Source: Clavelina lepadiformis (Eukaryota; Chordata; Ascidiacea; Aplousobranchia; Clavelinidae). Taken from it: 64,000 bases of DNA. Shown in pieces: positions 1 through 12,425 of this stretch. Where the stretch lies: the NCBI RefSeq assembly GCF_947623445.1, contig NC_135243.1, positions 10,480,501 through 10,544,500 on the forward strand. The letters are read 5' to 3'. Both the position numbers and the translations under genes were made by a program. Below the pieces are notes generated by a model. That model was not told where the DNA came from and did no database searches. It was given only the letters and a program-made list of their open reading frames with translations. How positions within the stretch are numbered: position 1 is the first letter of the stretch; every line of letters begins with the position of its first letter.

Positions 1-300
1 GAGAATTTTATGTGTTTTTGAAGTCCAACAAAAGCTTGTTAAAAAATCGGATCTTTGGAGAAGTGCCATTGATATGAGGGATAGTAGAGTATTATTCATA
101 AACTGTTATACGTTCATTACTTGTAATTACTTTGGAGCGTATTTTTAAAAAAAATTTATGCTAATTTTCGTTTTCATAAATGTTACTGTATAAAAGAAAA
201 CTTGCATTCGTGTAATACAATGCAACATTTCTTTGCTGTTTTTGTATTTTTTCGGGTTTATCCTTCTTTCACAAAAAAGCAATGGCGGCAATGTACTTTG

Positions 301-2530
301 GTTATGACTAGGGCCCGCAAAAGTCAATAAAGTCAAAAATTTTTTAGGACCTCGTCTGACCACGAATCAAAGAAAAAAATTGTTTTCAGCACCTTGGGGA
401 GTGTTACTAAGAAGTTTATAGGTCAAAATAAAGTCAAAATTTACAATAAAGTCAAAATTTTTAATAAAGTCAAAATTTGTCAAAATATGGCTTTTCTCAA
501 AGTTTTTGTGATTCTTGAGAGTAATTTTTGTAAAAATCCTCGTGGAAGCATTGTAAATCAGGAACTGCGACACAATTAAACCATATTAACCCATAAAAGC
601 AGGAAATAAGTCACAATGCCCACTTGGATCAGCAGTAAATTTTATCGCAAAATGTCCATTGTTTATTCATTGTTACGTATTTAAATAATTCCTATAAAAC
701 AGTTCGTCTTCATAAACGTGGTCTTTTCGAAGATCAACAGTTTTGATTTTAGGAATAGCCTACTGACATTCTGTAATACAAAAATGCCTAAGCAAGCTAA
801 ATCTACTTCAGCAAAAGTTAGACAACTCCCGAGGGTGATTTAAGGTGCAATTTTTGCGAGGTTATAGTGAAGTGCGATAAAAAGTATTTTGTTGAAAGCC
901 ACAGGAAAAGTAAACGCCATCAAGCTGGATTGGAGCAACAACAAGCATCGCAATCAATGCAAACTTTTATTGAACAAGCCCCAACGAAGAAATTTACTGA
1001 CAATGTAGTTTCCGCATTTTTATCCGCTGACATTCCTCTACATTATAAGCTTAATCATCCAGCTTTAAAATCCTTGTTTGCCACTACAGGAAAGAATTTG
1101 CCTTCTGAGACTGCTGCTCGAGCTAGCGTTGCCACGCTAGCAAGGCAAAAAGAAAATGAAATCCGTGATTTGGTACAGTATATGATAAAAAAAATTTTCA
1201 TGGTCGTAGATGAGGCGGATGTGGCTGGGCAAAAGTACATCAACGTGCTTGTAGGAAGTTTGGAAACTCCAACTCAAACCTTCCTGATTGATTGTCTTGC
1301 TCGTGATGGTAGCATTAACAACAGCAGCATTATTCACATTGTCGACGATGTCTTGCGACAACTTGGTACTAAGCGTGAACATTTTTCTTTGCTTTTGACG
1401 GATGCTGCGAGATACATGACTCTTGCCGGTAGGACACTCAAGGAATTTTATCCCTGTCTACTTCACGTCACTTGCTTAGCACACTTACTGCACAACTGCG
1501 CAATGCGAGTGCGTGCTTACTTCAAAAACGTAGACGCAGTGGTAGCAACAGTAAAGGCGGCAACAGTTAAAAACAAAGACCGGTCTAAAGATTTTCGTGA
1601 TGCCGGCTTACCGTCGCCTCCGTTACCTGTGATTACGAGATGGGCAACCTGGCTTAGAGCTGCTTTTTAGTATAGTGAGCACCTTCCTGCTGTTCGTGCC
1701 ATTGTAAACAACTGGACAAGCGGCGGAATTTTGGTCACCAGGGCAAAAGAGGCTATAAACGAAGATCAGATAGCATCAGACCTGGTCCTTCTCTCAAACT
1801 ATCAGTCGCTTACAAACAACGTCGAACTCTTGGAAGCTAGTGACTGCAGCATGGAAGAAGCGTTCAAGTTAATAAAAAACATGCAGTTTCACGAGGATCC
1901 CTGTTCAATTCGAGATTACATCGAGCAACGGTTAGCCAATTCAGATGTGGAAACAATAATGTACTGTTCAAACTCGAGCATTCCTCCAGCCACTTATGCG
2001 TTACTGCAAAAAGCTCAGCCAACATCAGCTACAGTTGAACGCTCATTTTCTATGCTGAAAAAGCTATTGAGAAAAGACAGAAATTTCAAGCCTGAAAATG
2101 TTAAAAATTACATGATGCTGTATTACAATAAATAAGTTGAAACACTTTTCTGTAGTGATTTCTTTAAAGCCGCGTGAAGGGGGTCACATTACTTCTTCCC
2201 TGTTTAATTTGCTGTTTATTAGAATTTACCATGCGGAGAAAATCGAGGCAAAGTGCCTTTTTCACAAGGACAAAATAACACAAGTTACCTAAATCTATCG
2301 CCAAAAAAACACGACGCACTTTTTATAATCCATAAAACACCTTGACTTTTCGACAAAATATTACGTTTGGGTTTGAAATCGACAAAACATTATGTTTGGG
2401 TAACTGGAGGAAGAACTGTGGCCTCTACAAATAAGCAAGTTCGTTAGGTCAAAATAAAGTCAAAATTTGATAAAAATAAAGTCAAAAAAAATTTTTTTTA
2501 GGTCAAAATAAAAATGGCCCTAGTTATGAC
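301..2530 (+). mobile_element. hAT DNA transposon, damaged full-length copy (copy 1)
   Basis: The element proper is 309-2522. It begins TAGGGCCCG, ends with the inverted match CGGGCC/TGGCCCTA, and is flanked by the exact 8-bp duplication GTTATGAC at 301-308 and 2523-2530, the target size typical of hAT elements. Inside lies a transposase with an N-terminal zinc finger and a C-terminal hAT dimerisation region. Both subterminal zones carry repeats of AAGTCAAAAT, a likely transposase-binding array. A second copy of the family lies at 19247-20162 in inverted orientation. Compared with that copy, this one has an extra internal direct duplication near 2355-2390 and extra subterminal repeats near 2450-2500. 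The low divergence between the copies suggests fairly recent activity. Confidence 0.93.
784..2135 (+). pseudogene. hAT transposase, broken
   Basis: The likely start is the ATG at 784, equivalent to the intact start in the sister copy. A 34-bp deletion after base 824, seen by comparison with 19247-20162, shifts the frame, so the zinc finger is open again only from about 841. The finger is C-x2-C-x14-H-x5-H, with SHRKSKRH as its last part. The reading then runs to a TAG at 1668-1670 and reopens in the same frame to 2135. The C-terminal part has SATVERSFSMLKKLL, the hallmark hAT C-terminal dimerisation motif. LLTDAARYM and HVTCLAHLLHN fit the catalytic core of the CGGBP1-related hAT group. The protein cannot be made as it stands, so the element would need another copy for movement. 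Confidence 0.88.
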
Positions 2531-2890
2531 AGATTAATGTTGTTGGTTTGTGTATTAGTTGTGTGAATTATTACACAACAAACACATGTGTCATAATGAC
2601 CGGCTTCACTGGCGACTGTAGCAATATGAGCGAGGATGATTGAAGATGATAATTTGTTTTACTTCTGCTTCGATTATATGAGTTCTCATTCCTCAAACGG
2701 CGTAATTATGCTGTTAATTGCTTAATTTCTGTCTATGCATATTACTAAATGATAAAGTTCCCATTTTTATTTATTATCAGACACAGAGGCTTCCACCTTC
2801 GGGCACAGCTTACTGCTTGTTACATTGCGCAGTAGTAATCGGTGATTTCGATAACGTAAAAAAGGGAAGATTGCAAACAATACAAGAGTA

Positions 2891-3246
2891 TATATAGGCA
2901 GGGTTGCCATACCGTCCTTATTTCTAAGATTTGTCCTTATTTTAAAGGTCCGTGTCTTAGAAAATATGTTTGTCCTTTTTTTTGAGATATGTCCTTATTT
3001 TCACTTGCGTCCTTATTCTTAGGGCAGAGGTTCGTATTTTGGGCATTTTGTCACCTTTACGATACCATTTTGTACCAAAGAGATACCAAAATTATGAACA
3101 TGCAGATAGTGTCTTGCTTTTTTTTTTTTTTTTTTAAGAACATTGGTTGCTTTTTCCTGTTGTGCACTGTTTAAGGTGGTATTCGTCTTTCGATTCCTAG
3201 TCGTCCTTATTTTTGAGTTGAGACCGATGGCAACCCTGTATATAGG
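2891..3246. mobile_element. hAT-type MITE
   Basis: A 340-bp non-coding element (2899-3238) with 12-bp perfect terminal inverted repeats, CAGGGTTGCCAT, is flanked by the exact 8-bp duplication TATATAGG at 2891-2898 and 3239-3246. The interior is T-rich and repeats GTCCTTATTT several times. It has no coding capacity and would depend on a hAT transposase in trans. The termini differ from the TAGGGCC family at 309, so this is a separate family. Confidence 0.92.
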
Positions 3247-3474
3247 GCACACCAGTTCGAGCGAGGTACTTTATCTGACGTCATTGCGAAGTCTGGCGTT
3301 AGTAGTCAGTCAGTCGTCGTGACGTTACCGTCATATGGTAATATTCTAAAGTTGGTCAATGCAACTGAGGTAAATTTGTCAGGGATTGTGCATTATCAAA
3401 TATGGTAACCCTTATACTCTAACAGAATCGCTGATTTTGATATTTAGTTACAATCGCTTAGGCCTTAGGATTAA

Positions 3475-3540
3475 GTTGCCTGGGGTTGAGTTGACCGGGG
3501 TTGAGTTGACCGGGGTTGAGTTGACCGGGGTTGAGTTGAG
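3475..3540. repeat. 15-bp minisatellite, about 4 copies
   Basis: The unit GACCGGGGTTGAGTT is repeated head to tail almost without change; the first unit reads GCCTGGGGTTGAGTT. The period is a multiple of three, but no gene model passes through it. It lies downstream of the SLC22-like gene on the opposite side of its 3' end. Confidence 0.85.
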
Positions 3541-4246
3541 TGGACAGGCAGCCGTTTAAAACACGACACGCACGGTTAAAGTGTTGGTTAACGACCAATG
3601 GCTATACTCTTTGTTGGTCCTCTTACAGTTCAAAATTAGATTTAAAGTGCTTTATTGACAGGAAAAAGCACATCAGTTGGTTAAGTTATAATTTTAATTA
3701 AGGTGTAGGTTAAGAATTTTTATTAAAAAGGTGTCATAGACTATATGGTTCATACACAACCCTGTATAGTACATTTGTGTTTTCGTATAATTTTATTATA
3801 AGCCCCTTAATCGAAAAGTTGTCGCGAAAAAAATTTGATTCTGTGAAACTGTAAAAATGTTTTTCAACCATTTTTTTTATTCAAACGATGGCTTTCCATG
3901 CACATTACACATCAACGTGACCCATTAATTTTCCGATATACACGATGGTAAGCCACAACTTTTTAGACTTAAACACGAGACAAAAGTAAAAATAATCACA
4001 ACATCTGGCGTAAAGATCACTAAAGGTTGCAGTTTTACACTGATTGACCTTCAAAAGCGTCGGCAAAATGATCTTCCGTTGGAACACTTTTTTTATTGCA
4101 AATCTGGTGATACCAGATTGAAATAACACTAGAAAAAATCATAATTGTTATGAATGTTTTAGATACTATAAGATGTAAGTGCATAGGTGGCACTGAAAAA
4201 TCTTTGTTTAAAGGCTTTCTGCTACTTATAAGTATATAAAAACAAG
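3541..4246. other. Intergenic / 3' UTR of the SLC22-like gene
   Basis: No gene is seen. On the minus strand an AATAAA polyadenylation hexamer lies at 3881-3876, about 366 bases beyond the stop codon at 4249-4247, so much of this stretch may be the 3' UTR of the transporter gene. Confidence 0.4.
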
Positions 4247-7200
4247 TTAATATGCAATTCCATCCAACCGAACATAGCCACTGTACCTCTTCATTTTGAT
4301 GGCTTCTTCTACTGTATTTGGCAGTGGTGTGTTCTTCGTGTTAGGAAGAAAACAAAATAACAGTCCTGACACAAAAATAGCAATTCCCATTCCGATAGAA
4401 GACGCTAATGTGTTTCCATTCTCACCTTCAGCACGAGGTATTTCTAACTTGACTGATCAACTTTTAAGCTTAACCGGTTAAAATCACCGTTAATGTAATA
4501 AATGTATTGAGTAGTTTTACAAACCGGCAAATATAATAAATGGAGCACAGATTCCGCCAAGTCTTGAAAAAGCATCGACAAGTCCAATAACAGAATGCCT
4601 TGAGGTGGTTGGGAAGACGTCACCCGTGTACAGAATGACTAAATTGTATGCGATTGACACGAGCAACTTGCTTAACATCGTAAATACAAGAACTGCCTTT
4701 CCACTCCCTTTACCCAATGCAAAATAAAACTTAAAACTTTGGTGCATAACGGATGGAGCGATCGTGACACACTGTGTTTAGGAAAGCAGCAAGCGCTTGC
4801 AATGATATAACCAGTGTTATGTACAATAAAGAGAGAGAGAATTTTGTTTCGCCAATCGAATAAAAAGTAAATTACAGAAATTCACAGTTGATTGGTGTGG
4901 GGTGGCAGACGATAAGATTTGTTTTCATATAGGCACAGAGACCCTTTTCGAAAACCTACACGTTTCAATAAAGGAGTGTTTCCCATTAGCTTACTTTACT
5001 CTCTTACATGATGCCAATAGCGGAATACATCCAAGAAGTAATCCATCTACAATCATCATCAGCATAAAAGCGTTATGAGCTCCCATTTTGGTTGATCCAG
5101 CAAAGAAGAAAACGCCTGATGCCGCCTCTACCAATCCAGCGTAAAAGATGTTTAGAAATCTGTCACCACTTAAATTGTCGTTGTTCAGAGCAATTACGTA
5201 GTAACTCATGCTGACGACGGCCCTGTTATAAAAAAATAGGTCATTTATCACACTTTCCAAAGATAAGCTCAATTGTATTTCTATGGAGAAATAATGTATA
5301 TATTTCCATTCTATATTTACCACGTATAGCTTAAAATAAAGAGTCTCCAAAGTAAAATTGGTGATTTGCACAGTTTCTTGTAATGAAGCATTACGTTACT
5401 CGGTTCGTTTTTAGCACTGCCGTGTTTCAACAAGCTTTTCAGTTCTTTGAGATCTGTTTCCGAAAGACTAACTTCAATTTTATTCATTTTTAAAATTTTT
5501 GCAAACAAGAGCTTTGCATCTTCGGTTCTGTTATTAGCCAATAGCCATATGGGAGTTTCATCTATCAACCTAAAGGTAAATAAAAGCAAACTTGTTTTGG
5601 CTTACATAACGTTAAAATTTACAACAAAATGCAAGCCTATGTCTTGCTCCTAAATGGCAATAGGCTACTGAATATAGTAGTGTAGTTCTAAAGATCAGAG
5701 TTTATCATACTTACCAATAATATGGTATATAAATAATTCCAATAAATGCAGAGAAACGTAAAAACCATCTCCAATCTGAAATAAATTTCCCTACTAATGG
5801 CATTATCATATAACCGCAAGCAAACCCAGATTCTGTTGCAAAGTACATAAGATTTCTTTTTGAAGGTTCCACAGCTTCATTTCCTGAAAGGGTATACAGT
5901 ATATTGTTACACTACTGTGTTTAAAATTTAATTTAGCCATAACTGCTCTCCTACCTAAAAGCATTGCTGCATAAAAGTTAACAACTGCGGTGGTTCCGGA
6001 CAAAAATGTAATAATTGCGTATGAAGTAAAATTCCAGGCAAAACTTGTCAAAAAGCTAGCCACAAACTGAAGGAAGGTGAAGAACAAAAACACTGGTCTG
6101 CGACCAAACCTGGTGATTACATTGAATTAAAATTTTGATGTTTATTAAAACACACAATGAAAAATAATAGGTATTAAAATAATTCTATTGTTTTATCAAA
6201 TGAATGCTTTGTTTACATGAATTAATGTTATTAATGAAATACTGACTGACCTGTCAGACAAAACGCCCCCAAACTGCCCTCCAACTGCTTTCCCAACCAT
6301 ATAAAGAGATACCAAGAAATGTTTTTTCCAGGCGTTTTCGCAAATCATATCAAACTTCAACCCGAAGATATATGTTTTATTAATACAAATACATTATAGT
6401 TTAATCAAGCCATCGTTTAAAAGAATTGTAGCCTATTAACATTTGATTTGGGTTCTATCATTATCAAAAATTAAATTTGTTTATTACAGATGGTATGTCC
6501 AACGCTAAGGTTTTTTGATGTACCTCAGTAACAGCACTTGTATAAATGCTGTTATACCGAATTTTGTCGCAATTCACAACCGGTGTTTCGTTCACACTTC
6601 TATTCGCCTCTGAAAATGTTGATATGTAACAAATGAGACTAAGCAGTATAATAGCGCTTTGACTATGTAATATCTTAAATACTAAAAGTTAACACCGTAA
6701 TATCGAAAAAGCAGTATTCACATAAATTTAAGTATTGTCCATTGAACTTTACACATATTTGTTTTAAAAGTTTAGACACCTCTGGTCTATGTGGGGTCCA
6801 AATCGATATGAACTTTAGTGTAGATTAGTGGTTACAATCGTCGATACCTGCTGTGGTTGTAAAATATTTTGACGCCAATACGTTATGCATGAAGCACGGA
6901 TCCTTATTTCCATTTTTATCAACAACTCTGCTGTACTTCACAAATGGAAAGGACTCCGTTTCGTTTTTAACGGTTTCCATCATCTGCAAAAGATTGATAT
7001 TTATTTATTACGAATAAATTAATAAAACTTATGCTTAAAATATTTCGATTTTGATTTCCACAGGTTACCTACTGGTGTAGTGGTGGTGTACTTGTGTCAT
7101 TTTTTTACCCTGAAACTGAGGAAAATCTTTAAAACGACATAAACTGGGTAACGATTTGTCATCGCATAATTGAGTCCCGGTTTACGAACTGATTTTTGTG

Positions 7201-7563
7201 CAAGTTCCGATAAACATATATACTTTTTATTTGTTTTTGCATGGCTTGTTGGCCAAGTTTGGAACTGTTCACCTGCAGGACCTTTGAACGGGCGCAAGTG
7301 CCGTTAATGCCTTGCCGAAAGGTATTTAGGAGCTACTTTGTTTTGTAAAAGTAAACTATCCTAGGCCATGCAATACTTACTCTAGAACATTCGTAAGTGG
7401 GAGTGAAGTGAATAATTAGGAATTGCAGTCCACTGAAAGCATTGGGAAAAGTTGCAAGAAAAAGGAGCAAACACAGTCGCTTCTGGTAGCGTTCAAATGC
7501 AAATAATTTCCACAACTCAGATGTTTGTTTTTTCAGACTTTCCTTAGGAACTTCTTGGCTCAT
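4247..7563 (-). CDS. SLC22-family organic ion transporter (10 exons)
   Basis: Multi-pass plasma-membrane carrier of the major facilitator superfamily, organic cation/anion group. Exons by splice site and phase: 7563-7381, 6983-6848, 6609-6524, 6354-6251, 6109-5955, 5883-5715, 5569-5321, 5222-about 5000, about 4729 (or 4771)-4525, 4425-4247. The predicted length of 562-576 aa suits the family (about 550). Motifs in order: PNAF in TM1; a large cysteine-bearing first extracellular loop (TYEC, CFMH, NCDK, ICEN); GGVLSDRFGRRP after TM2, the family signature; WLIDETPIWLL before the cytoplasmic loop; YTGDVFPTTSR near TM11; and LPNTKNTPLPNTVEEA at the C-terminal end. The start is the ATG at 7563 (MSQEVPKESLKK). 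All junctions keep phase; only exon 8/9 is ambiguous. The substrate cannot be told from sequence. Confidence 0.9.
7230..7330. repeat. Short dispersed repeat in SLC22 intron 1
   Basis: The stretch around GTTAATGCCTTGCC near 7303-7318 matches a longer degenerate copy at 11430-11550. That copy has GTTAATGCCTTGCCCAAGGG followed by a tRNA-B-box-like tail. It resembles a SINE-type core repeat common in deuterostome genomes; the assignment is by resemblance only. Confidence 0.4.
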
Positions 7564-8581
7564 CTTCGATTTAGTAATACACCAAATTAACGTATAGGCC
7601 AATCACTATAGGCTTAAATATATACCTTTATGTATAAATATACACTTTTTGTGCTTGTTGGAGTAAGGTTTATGTATATGTTATCGGATTTACTATTATA
7701 TATACTCAATATACTGTGTTTATTTACTCAGTATACTGAAGAAAAGAAACTCAAAATATCGTAACAACCTCTTTGCCTATAAAGTTCTAAATATCAAACT
7801 TATTAAACACGAAAAATCTTGACTATAGAATCTTCATGGTTTAAAATTCTAACTATAGGCTAAGTCTATAGTAAGGTAAACTTGTGTATCTCATAGCCTA
7901 TATACAGAGCTGATTTTTGTTTTAAATTATATATGAATATCAATTTAAGGTCAGGAGATCTTTTCTTTTTACCTTTCTGACTTGTCAAGGGCGACAGAAG
8001 GATGGGATTGCCATCCCGGTAACAATTTTTCAGGTTGCTAAAAAAGCCAGGTATCTCGTACCCCAGGTTAGCTCTTGAGGTATGACCATTTGAATATAAC
8101 AAAATATTTTTTAATTTTTTTGCATTTCTTATTTGCTCATAGAATGTTCTTGCCTTGATCTACTGTGGGTGACCCAAATGGACATATATGTTGCAAATTG
8201 TCTGATAGGAAACGTATAAGCTCATACATTTATAACAATTATAGTAAAATTTGTCTTCAGATGTTTCTTAAATGTTATTTTTTAGTTAAAGGTCACAATA
8301 CCTTGCTTTTCTGGTCCAGTATTTTTACCCGTTTTAATATTTGGCAAATATATGAGTATAAGATTTATCATGACTATTGTGTTGGGTACCCAGAAATTTG
8401 CTTCACATTTCTAAACTTTGTAGTAATGCAAGTTTAAGTTTAAATCCATTCTGTCGAGAGTGTTAGTCAATTCATTCTAAATTAACTTTATTGTTAGCCT
8501 TGAAGTGCTTGCGTTGACCAAACATTAATTGAATATACGGTTTTGTACGTTATTTTTAAAAACAAGCTCAACCTTTAGGGT
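7564..8581. other. Upstream flank of the SLC22-like gene, no gene seen
   Basis: AT-rich DNA upstream of the transporter start. It must hold its promoter and any 5' UTR exon, but no core promoter element could be fixed with confidence. Open frames here are short and lack family likeness. Confidence 0.35.
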
Positions 8582-9021
8582 GTATTTAGTAGGGATGGGC
8601 CGATACGAACCCAAACCCGAATAGATTCGCCGAATATCGCCTATATGGAAGATTCGGGCGAACACAAGTACCAACAATGGCGAACCCGAATACAATATTA
8701 CTTATAAATTTACTGACTTTTGTTAAGAAAGATGATCTAGCTTCCTGACAAAGCTAAACTAGAGTCAGTAGTACTTACGATGAAGGTCGTTTTCCTAACG
8801 ATTTTGCTTTTTCAATCGTTTTTTAAACACTATTTTCGGAAAGAAAGTGATTTGTTTATCGATTACATCATGTTACAAGCAAGACTTGACAACTTTTAGA
8901 TGAAATTTTATTGTTTAGTTCTAATACGAATAGATTCGGGATTCGTTCGTGTCGACCTTCATGATATTCGGGTTCGCACGAACCCGAATAATCTTCTTCG
9001 CGGCACATCCCTAGTATTTAG
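8582..9021. mobile_element. hAT-type MITE
   Basis: A 424-bp element (8590-9013) with termini TAGGGATGGGCCG and, on the other strand, TAGGGATGTGCCGCG. It is flanked by the exact 8-bp duplication GTATTTAG at 8582-8589 and 9014-9021. Internal motifs such as GATTCGGG and CGAACCCGAAT occur near both ends in opposite orientation, extending the inverted-repeat structure. Non-coding. Confidence 0.93.
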
Positions 9022-10775
9022 CTTGTAATGATGCGTTGTATTGTAGCGTGCACCACACTGCTCGATAGATATATAGCGGCGGGACATCACGTTTATTTGC
9101 ACAAAGAATTATTGGGCTATTTCTCTTTACTCCCTGTTCGCTTTTCGATTCAGTCATGTTTTGGACAAGGAGACCCACAGACGCTCTTTCGAGACGACTC
9201 TCTGCATCAAGTTATGCCTGTGCTTCGGCACATGTTTTTTGCCAATAAAATAATATCAAATAAAATATTGGTGTCCTGTCGTTATCTAGCGGACAGGTTG
9301 GTAATCGCTGCAATATAATGTCACAGTATATGCCATAGCTTCATTTCTTTCTGTTGCATTTGTCTTCTGTATCAACACGAACCCTGATAAGAACAAGATA
9401 TCTTGTCAATATTGACCGTTTAGCACTTTTGCTCTTTTGATAAGCTATATTTGCAGGGCTACCCTATGCAAAATTGCGTTACATTAGCTAAAGTTAAACT
9501 AGATGAAATGAAAATGGAATATTTTCGATTACCAAAATTTTAAGAAACATTTCCGATAACAAATCATTTTTGTATTATTGAAATGACACTTGAACTTAAG
9601 AGCGGTTAACTTTCACCTTTTTCTGCCCTAAGCGACCTGTTGCACAGTTTTTGCTGCATAAGAGTTTCTGCTCTGGCCGTTAACAACGACTTTAAATTGT
9701 TTTGTTGGAGCAGCAAACACAAACGCAGACTAAAACTTTCATTACATCAGTCATGAAAGTCAATGAGCCGTTTCAATGTTTAACAACCTTTTTCTGCTTC
9801 ATTATAGTCTCTTCAGTAGCAGATCTTCTTCTCTATAGCAGTCTCTTCATTATAACCAGAAGAATATATGAAGTACTAACTTTACACTATATTCTTTAGA
9901 AATGCAATATGAAACCAAAATTTGGCACTTTTCAATTAAAACAAACCAAAAATCAGTTTTAAGTGGGTACGACCAAAAGTTTTAGCTACATATCTGTTCA
10001 TTTTACGGTAAAAAACAACTTTGCAATAAAATCACTGCATAGAGTTGAAAATCTAATTCCGCAAGATTATAAACTAAATCCGAGTTGTACACTGCTTTTA
10101 CACCCGATTCGTCAAAGAGTAGCGCAAAAAGGAAAGTCGGGATGGTAAGCCCGGTTTTTCAGGTCGGGTTCGGGCTTAAATTTAAATAAAAAGTTGGGCT
10201 AGAGTCAGGCTCAAATTTACTGCATATAGGCTACTTACATTTTGTCACAGCACAATTTGACTTGTTTTACACGAATGTGCCTGTGCGCAGAGTATGAAAA
10301 ACTTCCCCCAGATCGCAAAAACGCAACTTTTAAAAGTCTAAGATTAGCATCAAAAGATGACTTACTGATTCATTCAGTAAATTCAACTTTCGGGCCTGAT
10401 AAGGACTTCCAATAAACTGGCCGGGTTCAGGTTAACAACGTGAGGCCCGTTTACAACTGTGCTTAGTAAGCGGCGGGGAAGTGATCCATTTATGACATGC
10501 AAGCCAGGACATACATACAAAATGGTTTATGGTTTTGAAATATCTTTTTTGCGAAAGAATTTCTGTTTTTGCATCGATTACAAAGGGCGTAAACCGTGGG
10601 CATATAGGCTTTGACTGTAGCCAACATTATATCAACAACGACCTTTGTGCTTCCACAAATAAGTTTGCTTGTTTTATTATCACGCTTGGGCTCGTATGAG
10701 CTTAAAGTTCAAAAGTTATTGTTTCAGTACTTTTGAAGCTTTTATACTGTACTGATATATTTCAATTGTAAATAG
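9022..10775. other. No gene recognised; possible worn MITE at 10140-10460
   Basis: Only short unsupported frames are present. GC-rich CCCGG/CGGGTT words cluster at 10140-10200 and 10390-10460, as in hAT MITEs, but no clean terminal repeat or target duplication could be matched. Confidence 0.3.
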
Positions 10776-10901
10776 ATTCTTTTTGAATTTCCTGAAATGA
10801 AGTGTATTCAAACGAATGCATTTAACCAAGATGCAAAAATAGTGATGTCCAGCCGCAATTTACAAAAAGATTCTTACAGTTGTGGTCCTCTCTCTCTTAT
10901 G
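10776..10901 (+). CDS. Candidate exon with C48/Ulp1-like active-site motif
   Basis: A 42-codon open exon lies between an acceptor (GTAAATAG, exon from 10776) and a consensus donor (ATG followed by GTAAGT, exon end 10901). It ends LQKDSYSCGPLSLM, which resembles the catalytic Gln and Cys context of Ulp1/SENP (C48) cysteine proteases, where Q-x3-Y-x-C-G precedes a hydrophobic helix. The catalytic His and Asp would lie in upstream exons; I did not find them. It could be a piece of a gene, or of a transposon that carries such a protease. The exon is in phase 0 at both ends. Confidence 0.35.
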
Positions 10902-11399
10902 GTAAGTGTTTGATCGTAAAAAATATTCATGTTAATTAGTTAATTAACACTTAATTAATACAGTTAATTAACTACCTAACTCATGTCTTGTTACATTTGA
11001 CTTCGAGTTACGACAGAATGTTACAAATGTGTTTACTGCTCACTGCTGTATTGAGGATAGGGGATATGAGTAACGTTTCATTAAATAATTACCTTAGTAC
11101 CCACTTATGTCTAAATGCCAAAATTTGCTACATATTCAGATATCAAATTTATAACATATTTATTTGGTAAGCACCTTAATAAAGATAAAGGGTCATGCTT
11201 TAGCACAAACCACAAGATAGCATTTTTACACATTTCTCACCATTACAGTTTTTAAATGGTTATCTTTATTTTTAGTCTAAAAACAGGCTTAGTACGACTT
11301 AACTCCGGCCATGATTCCTTATCAATCGAGCTTTGGTTACCGAGCTAACCTTCTCGTAAGTTCCAACATATCACTTTATTGTTTTTATATCGTATTTCC

Positions 11400-11550
11400 C
11401 AAATTTAGAATTTTTCATCAGGACCACTGACTGAACAGGAGCAAGTGTTGTTAATGCCTTGCCCAAGGGCATTACAACAATAGTGCCACTTGGTATCAAA
11501 CACGGGCAGCATTGTTGCCAACGCAGTGCTGTAAAAATTTGGCTACCAAG
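11400..11550. repeat. SINE-like core repeat, degenerate
   Basis: Contains GTTAATGCCTTGCCCAAGGG, then a segment reading like a reverse-oriented tRNA B box with GGTATCAAACACGGG, then GTTGCCAACGCAGTGCTG. This order is shared by dispersed repeats of many deuterostomes. A shorter related piece is at 7230-7330. Confidence 0.45.
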
Positions 11551-12089
11551 CCCCTTGGTGGTTTACCTTATAGATTTGTTATTTGTGGTTCAATGCAGTA
11601 TGCAAGACAACATATAGCATTATAATCGTAAAAGCTGTTTTTAGTTTATTGCTAATGCGCACCTTAGAAAGCAGATTTAAATTGCGTACATCTGTGGCAG
11701 ATTATTGCATATTTTTGGATTACGTGACAAGACGTTGTAAACTTGTGTCTTGTAGTTTGGGAAATAGTCTATCTGCTGAAAATTACTTCTATGTTATGTT
11801 TACTTAGGCTGCCAAAAAGTATAGGACAAGTAAATGTGAAGAGTTTAGAGAGAACTAACAGATTGCTCTGCAGTATGCATAGCAATTGGAAATATGCTGC
11901 TTTGACATTGTGGTAAGTCAATGCTAAATTTATTTGAGGTCCCATTAATTCAGAAGCTATGTAAAGTTTCATGAAAACATCAATTTATTTTACTTCATGT
12001 TTACTATTGATGTTTGACTGTTTCTAGGTGAAGAGGACCTTGTCGAGTTTTGTGTACAGTGTACACTCATCGAAAACAACATCACAGAG

Positions 12090-12425
12090 TATGGCATGGG
12101 AATGGCGAGCTTAATTGTTTTAGGTTGGCCTAAAGCCAAAGGCTTTAGTCGTTCTTTTAGAACTCCTTGACTTTTTTATTTTTGACTCCGTTGTTTATGC
12201 TATCTCTGATTGTTTCTTTAAGTCAACAAAACCTTTCTTAAAGTCCAAATTCTTATATTCCAAAATATAACCGTAATTACATCAGAGACAATTTTATATC
12301 CATTTTAAAATCCGAATAGAGCTAATGACTTGAATTGGATGATGGATAAAAGAGTAGGCTTTGAACCAAGCCTCACTTATTATATCGCTATATTCAGTCA
12401 ATCAGAGAGAGGCACAGTTATTTAC
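12090..12425 (-). repeat. Dispersed repeat, copy without insertion
   Basis: This segment is the reverse complement of 40731-41425, apart from the hAT element at 40814-41154 that the other copy contains. Shared landmarks include GGTTGGCCTAAAGCCAAAGG near 12123 and TTATATCGCTATATTCAG near 12381. At 12359-12366 it reads CTTTGAAC, the unoccupied version of the site that is duplicated around the hAT element in the other copy. No coding capacity is seen. Confidence 0.85.

Noticed and set aside
3475-3540. Short regular repeats as a CRISPR array
   Set aside because: The units are contiguous with no spacers and the DNA is animal; it is a minisatellite.
7097-7297. 66-codon minus-strand frame in SLC22 intron 1
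   Set aside because: It lies in an intron over a dispersed repeat and has no family likeness or linked splice sites.
10140-10460. hAT MITE with CCCGG-rich ends
   Set aside because: Similarity between the two ends is weak and no 8-bp duplication could be matched.
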